This document shows positions 1 through 6,324 of a stretch of 11,041 nucleotides of DNA, piece after piece (within the stretch, counting starts at the first letter, position 1; each line of letters starts with the position of its first letter). The DNA comes from Verrucomicrobiota bacterium (GTDB lineage Bacteria > Verrucomicrobiota > Verrucomicrobiia > Opitutales > Opitutaceae): contig JAEZAD010000014.1 in assembly GCA_023430565.1 (NCBI GenBank), positions 1 through 11,041 of the forward strand, read 5' to 3'. Both the position numbers and the translations under genes were made by a program. The notes below the pieces were generated by a model. The model worked only from the letters and a program-made list of their open reading frames with translations, was not told the origin of the DNA and did no database searches.

Positions 1-1697
1 GCGCGAAGGGTGTTGTCGCCGAAAACGATGTAGGCGGGGACGCGGCGTTCGTCGGCGAGCTGTTTGCGGAGTGTGCGGAGGCGTTCGAAGAGGATTTCGT
101 CGCAGGCGATGTCGCCTTCGCGGCGGACGACGGCGCGCTTCGCTTTCGGGAGGTCCATCGGCTTCGTGAGCGTGACGGGTGTGCGGTTGACGAGGATGGC
201 GAGGCCTTCGCGGGTGAGCTGGAGCGTGGCGAATTCGCCTTCGGTGACGCCGACGTAGCCGAGGCGCATCAGCTCGCGGCCGACGAAGGCCCATTGGGGG
301 CGGGAGAGTTCGCGGCCGATGCCGTAGGTGGTGAGACGGTCGTGTCCCCAGCGGCGGATCTTGTCGGTGTCGGCGCCGGTGAGGACTTCGATGATGTGAT
401 TCAGGCCGACGTGGAAGCGGCTGTTTTGGGCGATGCGATAAATGCAGGAGAGGAATTTCTGGGCGACGAGGGTGCCGTCGTAGGTTTCGCGCGGTTCGAG
501 GCAGTTGTCGCAGGCGGCGCAGTTATCGAGGGGGAATTTCTCGGCGAAGTAGTCGAGGAGTTCGGCGCGGCGGCAGCCGGCGCTTTCGGCGTAGTGGACG
601 ATTTGGCGGAGCTGGGCGCGGGCGACCTCGCGTTCGCGTTCGTCGGTGATCTCGTCGAGGAAGTGTGTTTGTTTCGCGATGTCGCCGGCGGAAAACAGCA
701 GGAGGCAATCGCCGGGAAGGCCGTCGCGGCCGGCGCGGCCGGTTTCCTGGTAGTAGCCCTCGATGTTTTTGGGGAGGTCGTGGTGAATGACCCAGCGAAC
801 GTTGGGTTTGTTGATGCCCATGCCGAAGGCGATCGTGGCGCAGATGATGCGGGTGTCGTCGCGGAGGAATTGTTCCTGGTTGCGGGCGCGTTCTTCGGCG
901 GTGAGGCCGGCGTGGTAGGGGCGGGCGGAGAAACCGCGGCCGGCGAGGGAGTCGGCGACGCGTTCGGCGGTGGCGCGGGAGGCGCAGTAGATGATGCCGG
1001 ACTCGTGTTCGCGTTTGCGGACGAAATCGATGATTTGCTTCGCGGGCTGGTCTTTGGGGACGACGCGATAGGTGAGGTTGGGGCGGTTGAAGCTGGCGAC
1101 GAAGGTGGCGGGGTCGCGGAGCTTCAGGTGCGTGACGATGTCGACGCGGACGCGCTCGGTGGCGGTCGCGGTGAGCGTCATGAGTGGGATGTCGGGGAGG
1201 GCGGCGCGGAGTTTGGCGAGCTGGCGGTATTCGGGGCGGAAGTCGTGGCCCCATTCGGAGACGCAGTGGGCTTCGTCGATGGCGAGGCAGGTGACGTTCC
1301 AGGCCTTCAGGTTTTCGTGCCAGCCCTCGAGCATGAGGCGTTCGGGCGCGACGTAGAGGAGTTTGAATTCGCCGCGGTGGAGGCCGCGGAGACGGGCGCG
1401 GGATTCGTCGGCGCCAAGGGTGGAGTTGAGAAACGTCGCGGCGACGCCGGCGGCTTCGAGCTGGTCAACCTGGTCCTTCATCAAGGCGATGAGGGGCGAG
1501 ACGACGACGGTGAGGCCGGGGCGGGCGAGCGCGGGGAGTTGGAAGCAGAGGGATTTGCCGCCGCCGGTGGGAAGGAGCGCGAAGACGTCGCGGTTGGCGA
1601 GGGAAGCGTCGATGATATCGCGCTGGAGCGGGCGAAACGTGTCGTAGCCGAACGTGCGTTTGAGGAGCTGATCGAGGTTGGGCGAGGCGACGGGCAT
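1..1697 (-). CDS. recQ: ATP-dependent DNA helicase RecQ (C-terminus beyond left edge)
   Basis: This is a superfamily 2 3'-5' DNA helicase that unwinds forked and recombination intermediates, acting with RecA, SSB and topoisomerases. Reading from ATG 1697 gives 565 codons to the window edge. Visible in order: the RecQ-specific N-terminal segment with FRPLQ (residues 21-25), Walker A TGGGKS (44-49), the DEAH box (141-144), the aromatic-rich loop CVSEWGHDFRPEY (145-157), motif V around FGMGINKPNVRWVIH (291-305), and motif VI QETGRAGRDG (317-326). A four-cysteine zinc site follows (C375, C393, C396, C399), then a winged-helix (RQC) region at about 405-510 and the start of an HRDC domain from about 533. 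E. coli RecQ is 609 residues, so only a short piece is missing. No Shine-Dalgarno precedes the start. The gene is transcribed divergently from the membrane protein to its right, across a region with two palindromes. The family call is secure. Confidence 0.97.
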   Translation of the reverse strand, partial: MPVASPNLDQLLKRTFGYDTFRPLQRDIIDASLANRDVFALLPTGGGKSLCFQLPALARPGLTVVVSPLIALMKDQVDQLEAAGVAATFLNSTLGADESRARLRGLHRGEFKLLYVAPERLMLEGWHENLKAWNVTCLAIDEAHCVSEWGHDFRPEYRQLAKLRAALPDIPLMTLTATATERVRVDIVTHLKLRDPATFVASFNRPNLTYRVVPKDQPAKQIIDFVRKREHESGIIYCASRATAERVADSLAGRGFSARPYHAGLTAEERARNQEQFLRDDTRIICATIAFGMGINKPNVRWVIHHDLPKNIEGYYQETGRAGRDGLPGDCLLLFSAGDIAKQTHFLDEITDEREREVARAQLRQIVHYAESAGCRRAELLDYFAEKFPLDNCAACDNCLEPRETYDGTLVAQKFLSCIYRIAQNSRFHVGLNHIIEVLTGADTDKIRRWGHDRLTTYGIGRELSRPQWAFVGRELMRLGYVGVTEGEFATLQLTREGLAILVNRTPVTLTKPMDLPKAKRAVVRREGDIACDEILFERLRTLRKQLADERRVPAYIVFGDNTLR

Positions 1698-1777
1698 CGG
1701 TGCGCGCGCAGATGAAATGCGAGAAGCGAGCGGGTGCACGGAAAAAGTGCGGCGGGGGAGGTGGGAGCGGGATATTT

Positions 1778-1794
1778 GTAACGTAATGTATTAC
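1778..1794. promoter_or_regulatory. Putative operator, copy 1 of a paired palindrome
   Basis: The sequence is GTAACGTAATGTATTAC. Within it and one base beyond (1782-1795) lies the perfect inverted repeat CGTAAT-GT-ATTACG. It lies about 80 bp upstream of the recQ start and about 150 bp upstream of the likely plus-strand start. Copy 2, at 1821, shares the first 11 bases and the last four. The shape suits a homodimeric repressor or activator; I cannot name the regulator family. Confidence 0.5.
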
Positions 1795-1820
1795 GAAATG
1801 GGTCGGAAAACGGGGACGAT

Positions 1821-1837
1821 GTAACGTAATGCGTTAC
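1821..1837. promoter_or_regulatory. Putative operator, copy 2 of a paired palindrome
   Basis: The sequence is GTAACGTAATGCGTTAC. It is an inverted repeat about a central A, with seven of eight base pairs matching. It starts 43 bp after copy 1, about four helical turns, so both sites face the same side of the DNA. It ends 7 bp before the in-frame TTG at 1845, which favours the later ATG 1950 as the true start of the plus-strand gene. Confidence 0.5.
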
Positions 1838-1949
1838 TTTCTAGTTGGGGTGGGCGGCGGTTTGGGGAGACGAAGGGGTAAGGACGGGTTTGCCAAAAGG
1901 GGTGGGTGTGTCGATATGCGGGGGCGTGGCGCTGAAGGTGTTTTTCCAG

Positions 1950-3257
1950 ATGTTAAGGCGGGGTATCTGTGGGGTGCTGATGGCTTCGGCGGTCGAAATG
2001 GGGGCGGCGGAAGCTCCGCGGCCGGTGGTGGGCGTGGGGGCGTCGCGGGACGAGGTGCTCGAGGCGTATGGCTGGCCGAATGGGCAGTCGAAACTGGGAG
2101 AGCGGGAGATTTTCACGTATGCGCAGGGGCAGGTGGTGCTGCGGAGGGGGGTCGTGGAGCGGATGGAGTTTTCGCCGAATGTGGAATGGCCGAAGCCGCG
2201 TCCGCGTCCCGCGGCGCCGACGACAAGCACGGCAAAACCGGTGGTGGCGGAGCCGGTGAAGATGGAGCCGCTCGATGTGTGGCGGACGGATTTCGACGAG
2301 GCGCGGGAAGAGGCGAAGCGGCAGGTGAAGGATATTTTGGTGTTGTTTACCGGGACGGATTGGTCGCCGCCGGCGAAACGTTTTCAGGCGGAGGTGGCGC
2401 TGGCGCCGGAATTTTTGCGGGAGGTCGAAGAACATCACGTGTTGCTGCGGCTGGATTTTCCGCGGAGCACGACGTCGCAGCCGGCGGAGGTGCGGGAGCG
2501 CAATGAAGGGTTGCGCGAGCGTTTCGGGGTGACGGCGTATCCCACGCTGATCGTGCTCGATGCGGAGGGCGACGAACTGGCGCGGGTAAATCTGGCGAAG
2601 GTGCGGGCGGAGCCGACTTATGTGCAGCAGGTGCTGGCGGCGATCGAGGAAGCGCGGCCGAAGCCGAAGGCGATTGCGAATTGGACGGAGCCCGACGCGG
2701 CGACGGCGGAGGTGAGCGGACAGCGGGTGCCGAGATGGATTTATTGGGCGGCGGGCGGGGTGCTGGCGGTGCTCGCGCTGGCGGGAGCGATGTTGCGGCG
2801 GCGCGGCGCGGGGGCGGAAAGCAAGCCGGCGGGGCCGACGGTGGTGACCTTGCCGACGCCGGCGGATGTGGCGGGCTGGTCGCAGGAACGGGTGCGCGAC
2901 GTGGCGGCGGCGTTATTCGAACACGACGGGGGGCGGGTGAAAGTGCGGCGGACGGAGAGCGGCGCGGAGCTGGCGGTGCTGCCGCAGGAGGGCGAGCATC
3001 CGAGGGCGCTGGTGCGATGTCAGTCGGCGGGCGCGGGGCTGGCGGGAAAGCTGGCGGTGAGCGCGCTGCTCGGGACGGCGGTGGCGGAGCGGGTGGATGC
3101 GGCGTGGTATGTGTCGGCGGGCGGGTTCACGCCGGACGCGCGGCAGTTTGCGGGCGAGCACGGGATGCGGTTGATCAGCGGTGAGGATTTGCTCGATCGG
3201 TTGCGGAAGGTGCCGCCGTTGACGCTGGTGCGGATGTTGAGCGGGGCGGGGGACTAA
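1950..3257 (+). CDS. Single-pass membrane protein: thioredoxin-fold domain plus Mrr-like nuclease-fold domain
   Basis: A 435-residue protein of unknown role. Seen from ATG 1950: a short signal-like N-terminus (1-22, ending GAAEA); a small segment (24-78) with the G-x-S-x-x-E-V and Y-x-x-G-x-V spacing of SmpA/BamE-type repeats; a Pro/Lys/Ala linker; a thioredoxin-like domain (about 110-235) with the cis-proline motif AYPTL (196-200); one membrane helix (about 261-282) followed by RRR; and a C-terminal domain (about 303-420) whose end, GGFTPDARQFAGEHGMRLIS (391-410), resembles the Mrr_cat/PD-(D/E)XK family. The thioredoxin CxxC position is WSPP (138-141), so it cannot do disulfide exchange. The nuclease lysine position appears to be Q358 in VRCQS, so catalysis is doubtful. 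The positive-inside rule puts the thioredoxin part outside and the Mrr-like part in the cytoplasm. Alternative starts are TTG 1845 and GTG 1926; GAAGG lies about 11 bp before ATG 1950. Domain calls are by pattern memory only. Confidence 0.8.
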   Translation: MLRRGICGVLMASAVEMGAAEAPRPVVGVGASRDEVLEAYGWPNGQSKLGEREIFTYAQGQVVLRRGVVERMEFSPNVEWPKPRPRPAAPTTSTAKPVVAEPVKMEPLDVWRTDFDEAREEAKRQVKDILVLFTGTDWSPPAKRFQAEVALAPEFLREVEEHHVLLRLDFPRSTTSQPAEVRERNEGLRERFGVTAYPTLIVLDAEGDELARVNLAKVRAEPTYVQQVLAAIEEARPKPKAIANWTEPDAATAEVSGQRVPRWIYWAAGGVLAVLALAGAMLRRRGAGAESKPAGPTVVTLPTPADVAGWSQERVRDVAAALFEHDGGRVKVRRTESGAELAVLPQEGEHPRALVRCQSAGAGLAGKLAVSALLGTAVAERVDAAWYVSAGGFTPDARQFAGEHGMRLISGEDLLDRLRKVPPLTLVRMLSGAGD

Positions 3258-3259
3258 AA

Positions 3260-3298
3260 GTTCCAAGCGCCAAGCTCCAGGGAAGTTCCAAACTCCAA
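3260..3298. repeat. Degenerate heptamer repeat (NNNCCAA type)
   Basis: Five 7-bp units ending CCAA or CCAG lie directly after the stop of the membrane-protein gene. Three are contiguous (3260-3280), then a GGAA spacer, then two more (3285-3298). The unit GTTCCAA occurs twice. There is no hairpin or T-run, so this is not an intrinsic terminator. Confidence 0.75.
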
Positions 3299-3334
3299 TC
3301 GCCCGGCGTCAGGGGACGCAGGAGGGTATCGGAC

Positions 3335-3399
3335 CGAGCACGAGCAGGAGCAGGAGCAGGAGCAGGAATCACGAGCATGAGCACGAGCACGAGCATGAT
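3335..3399. repeat. Hexamer tandem repeat (NGAGCA)
   Basis: About ten units of the hexamer (C/G/T)GAGCA run from 3335 to about 3395, in two blocks interrupted by GGAATCA near 3365-3371. The first block is mostly GGAGCA and the second alternates CGAGCA and TGAGCA. The array fills the gap between two convergent genes. It lacks the spacer structure of a CRISPR array. Confidence 0.85.
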
Positions 3400-3419
3400 C
3401 GGGACGGGGGAGAGTGTGG

Positions 3420-5165
3420 CTAGGGGCGGAGGGACTCCAGGGTGTCGAAGAGTTCCTTGAAGTTGAGGGGCTTCGTGAGGATGCCGTCCATGCCGACTTT
3501 GGTGCAACGGGCGCGGTCTTCCGGGAATACGTTGGCGGTGAGGGCGTAGATGCGGGGTTGCGCGACGGAGTCGAGTTTCTCGCGGATGGAGCGTGCGGCT
3601 TCGTAGCCGTCCATTTCGGGCATGCGCAGATCGAGCAGCACGACATCGAAGGGTTGGTCGAGGGCGGCTTCGACGGCCATGCGGCCGTTTTCGACGAGGT
3701 GGGGGCGGTAGCCGCGGGTTTCGAGGACGCGTTGGATGAGCTGACGGTTTTGCGCCTGGTCTTCGGCGACGAGGATGCGAAGGGATGCGGGCGTGGTGGG
3801 TGCGGGAGGTGGGACGGGAGCGGACGGCGGATCGAAAAATGGGGACAGCGAGGTGGGAACGCCGGCGCGGATGAAGAAGGAAAATGTGGAGCCCTGGCCG
3901 GGCGTGCTTTCGACGGAAATTTCGCCGCCCAGGAGGCGGACGAGTCGGTCGGAGATGGCGAGGCCGAGGCCCGTGCCGCCGTAGGTGCGCGTGGTGGAGG
4001 AGTCGACCTGGCTGAAGGGTTTAAAGAGACGATCGCGGCGGTTTTCGGGGATGCCGATGCCGGTGTCTTGAATCGAGAAATAGATGCGGCGGTCGGCGTC
4101 GGTTGCGTCGGCGGGCAGGGTGTGCGCGGTGAGGCGCACGGAGCCTTGGGGTGTGAACTTCACGGCGTTGCCGACGAGGTTGGTGAGGATTTGGGTGAGG
4201 CGTTGGGGATCGGTGACGATGATCGGCGGGAGGTCGGCGGGGATGGAGACGTCGACCGTGACGCCCTTGGCCTCGGCGCGGGAGCGGAACATGCTGCCGA
4301 GCTGGTCGAGGAGCGAGGCGAACGCGACGGGTTCGGCGCGGAGCTCGAGGTGGCCGGCTTCGATTTTGGAGAAGTCGAGGATGTCGTTGATGAGGGCGAG
4401 GAGGGATTCGCCGCTGGTGCCGATGGTTTTGAGCCAGCTTTGCTGTTCCTCGTTGAGCGGGCTCTGCTGGAGGAGCGAGGCGAAGCCGAGGACGGCGTTG
4501 AGGGGCGTGCGGATCTCGTGGGACATGACCGCGAGAAATTCGCTTTTGGCGCGGTCGGCGGCCTCGGCGCGTTCCTTGGCGGCACGGAGTTCGCGCTCGG
4601 CTTGTTTGAGCGCGGTGATCTCGAGGCAGGAGGCGATGACCTCTTCGACGTGGTCGCGCTCGCGGCGCGGGCGCATGAGGATGAGCAACTCGACGCCTTC
4701 GGAGGTGGTGAACATGAGCGTGTAGCTCTCGCCCGACCAAGCGCGTTCGTAGGCGGCGTTGAGGATGGCGGCTTGTTCGGGCGGAGCGACGTCGTCGATG
4801 AAACGGCCTTCGACATCTTCGGGCGCGAGGCCGAGGCGAAGGGCGAGCTGGCCGCGACAGAGCGTGTGGACGAAACCGCGGTCGGTGCGGCGCACGCAAA
4901 GGATCATGCCCTGCTGGAGCTCGAGCGTCTGTTGATAGTAGCGGCTGAGCGAGGCGAGTTGTTTTTCGGCTTCGCGGCGGAGTTTTTCGTTGGCCTCGGT
5001 GAGTTCGGTGGAGGTGACCTCGAGGGTGTGTTCGAGGAATGCGCGATCCTGCTCGGAGTCGGCGTAGGCGCGGTCGACGGCGGCGAGGAACTCGCGCCAC
5101 GGCGGTTGCGTGGGGTCGAGGTCGGGGAGGTGTTTGCGGAGCTGGCGGGCGAGAAGGGGATTCAC
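3420..5165 (-). CDS. Hybrid histidine kinase (coiled coil - PAS-like - HisKA - HATPase_c - REC)
   Basis: A 581-residue soluble sensor kinase with no membrane segment. Visible in order: an N-terminal helical segment (1-75) with a coiled-coil-like TELTEANEKLRREAEKQ; a PAS-like domain (about 80-187); HisKA with the phosphoacceptor His216 in MSHEIRTPLN; HATPase_c with the N box around N329/N333, G1 box DTGIGI (367-372), F box FKPFSQVD (381-388) and G2 box GGTGLGL (396-402); a proline-rich linker (440-460); and a receiver domain with E468/D469, phosphoacceptor Asp512 in LLDLRMPEMDG, T543 and K565. All catalytic residues are present. The start is GTG 5165, six bases after and in the same frame as the stop of the FIST gene, so the two are surely cotranscribed and probably translationally coupled. 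The protein should receive its input from the FIST sensor. No HPt domain or DNA-binding regulator is encoded nearby, so the output is unknown. Confidence 0.95.
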   Translation of the reverse strand: MNPLLARQLRKHLPDLDPTQPPWREFLAAVDRAYADSEQDRAFLEHTLEVTSTELTEANEKLRREAEKQLASLSRYYQQTLELQQGMILCVRRTDRGFVHTLCRGQLALRLGLAPEDVEGRFIDDVAPPEQAAILNAAYERAWSGESYTLMFTTSEGVELLILMRPRRERDHVEEVIASCLEITALKQAERELRAAKERAEAADRAKSEFLAVMSHEIRTPLNAVLGFASLLQQSPLNEEQQSWLKTIGTSGESLLALINDILDFSKIEAGHLELRAEPVAFASLLDQLGSMFRSRAEAKGVTVDVSIPADLPPIIVTDPQRLTQILTNLVGNAVKFTPQGSVRLTAHTLPADATDADRRIYFSIQDTGIGIPENRRDRLFKPFSQVDSSTTRTYGGTGLGLAISDRLVRLLGGEISVESTPGQGSTFSFFIRAGVPTSLSPFFDPPSAPVPPPAPTTPASLRILVAEDQAQNRQLIQRVLETRGYRPHLVENGRMAVEAALDQPFDVVLLDLRMPEMDGYEAARSIREKLDSVAQPRIYALTANVFPEDRARCTKVGMDGILTKPLNFKELFDTLESLRP

Positions 5166-5171
5166 GTGGGC

Positions 5172-6314
5172 TTACGCTTCTTCCGCGAAGACCGTGAGGG
5201 TCATGGTCTGGTTGTGCAGGTCGCAGCTGTGCACGAGGCCGCTGGGGCAGATTTCGCCGTAGGAATAAAAGCCGACGGCGGCGAGGTTGGGGCCGAGTTG
5301 GGAGAGAACGGCATCGACTTCCTCTTCGACGCGCTGGCCCATGACGAGGCGGCGGCCGACGCAACTGACGAGAACGGCGAAGCGACCGTCGGCGGGGGTG
5401 TTGAGAATGGCGGCGCGGGCGGCGGATTCGGCGCCGTCGACGAGGGCGTCGCACCCGGCCTTCATGAGGCGCACGTAATGGCCTTGGGGGATGTCGCCGG
5501 CGAAGGTGAGCGATTGCTCGACGTCGTCGATGGCGAGGATGGTGCGAACGAGGCCGTCTTCGGCGTCGCGGGTGGCGAGGAGGTGAAGCGGAAAGAGCAG
5601 GCCGGTGGCGGGGAGGCCGGCGGCGCGTTCGCCGAGGTAGCGTTTGTAGAGGGCGAGCGCGGGCTGGTCGTCGAGGGTGTAGAGGATGTTGCCGACGGAG
5701 TGGGTGACAAGGCGCTTGGGGCCGAAGGGTTCCCAGCCGCCGGCGGAGCCGTGCGTGACGCGCAGGTGCGGACCGTAGAAGCCGATGGCGACGATGCTGC
5801 CGGAATCGAGGGCGGGGCCGAGTCCGACGACGGTGTGGCGAAACGCCGAGCCGTCGCCCGCGAGGCCGCCGGTGACGTGGACGCTAGCGGGAAGGCCGAC
5901 GCGAAAACCGGCGGTGAGATGGGTGCCGTTGACGAGCAGACCGTCGCTGAGAACGAGGACATGACGGAGTTCGGGCGAGGCGAGGCGGCGGCCGAGGTCG
6001 GCGGCGGCGTCGAAACTTTCGGAGGGCGAGCGGACGGCGATGGTCTCGGCGCGCACGGTGGCGTGGTCGAAGGTGACGCAGAGGGCACCGAGGCTGCCGT
6101 CGGAGACGTTGTTACCGACGATTTCGCCGGCGGTGCTGCAGCCGGCGCACAAGGCCGAAGAGAAATGGGCGATGAGTTCGGTCCGCGGGCCTTCCGGATT
6201 GGCGAGCACCTGCCTCGCGCCAAAGTAGAGCACGAGGTCGGCGGAGGCCGGCCAGGCGGACCGTGGCGGAGTCCAGCCGTCGTGCGGAGACCACCGCACG
6301 GGAAAGGTTTTCAT
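5172..6314 (-). CDS. FIST-domain sensor protein (FIST_N + FIST_C)
   Basis: A 380-residue protein matching the FIST family (F-box and intracellular signal transduction), ligand-binding sensory domains thought to bind small molecules such as amino acids. Seen: the FIST_N signature GCSTAGEI (58-65) with the preceding SSALCA, TGGLAGDG (148-155), and the FIST_C ending GFYSYGEICP (348-357). There is no signal peptide or membrane helix, so it is cytoplasmic. The ATG at 6314 lies 10 bp after the stop of the upstream glycosylase gene and has no Shine-Dalgarno. Its TAA (5172-5174) is followed by just two codons and then the GTG of the hybrid kinase in the same frame. It is therefore most likely the sensory half of a two-protein receptor with that kinase. 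The ligand cannot be read from sequence. Confidence 0.94.
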   Translation of the reverse strand: MKTFPVRWSPHDGWTPPRSAWPASADLVLYFGARQVLANPEGPRTELIAHFSSALCAGCSTAGEIVGNNVSDGSLGALCVTFDHATVRAETIAVRSPSESFDAAADLGRRLASPELRHVLVLSDGLLVNGTHLTAGFRVGLPASVHVTGGLAGDGSAFRHTVVGLGPALDSGSIVAIGFYGPHLRVTHGSAGGWEPFGPKRLVTHSVGNILYTLDDQPALALYKRYLGERAAGLPATGLLFPLHLLATRDAEDGLVRTILAIDDVEQSLTFAGDIPQGHYVRLMKAGCDALVDGAESAARAAILNTPADGRFAVLVSCVGRRLVMGQRVEEEVDAVLSQLGPNLAAVGFYSYGEICPSGLVHSCDLHNQTMTLTVFAEEA

Positions 6315-6324
6315 GGAGTGGAAA

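Larger units (their letters stand above)
1698..1949. other. Divergent intergenic region between recQ and the membrane thioredoxin-like gene
   Basis: About 250 bp without a convincing gene. It contains an AT-richer island (about 1770-1840) in otherwise very GC-rich DNA, and that island carries two copies of a 17-bp palindrome. An open frame from TTG 1845 reads into the plus-strand gene, but 1845-1949 is more likely leader: it encodes a glycine- and valine-rich stretch with no sensible signal peptide before ATG 1950. Promoters for both genes presumably lie here, but I cannot assign clean -35/-10 boxes by eye. Confidence 0.6.

Noticed and set aside
294..1715. A 473-codon open frame on the plus strand antisense to recQ
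   Set aside because: It has the same low-complexity Ala/Gly/Glu/Val composition, while the minus strand encodes an unmistakable RecQ.
1829..2506. A 225-codon plus-strand frame starting at ATG 1829
   Set aside because: It is Gly/Ala/Arg-rich with no domain. The overlapping frame from 1950 encodes thioredoxin-like and other recognisable segments.
3335..3399. Possible CRISPR array
   Set aside because: The units are contiguous hexamers without spacers and there are no cas genes.
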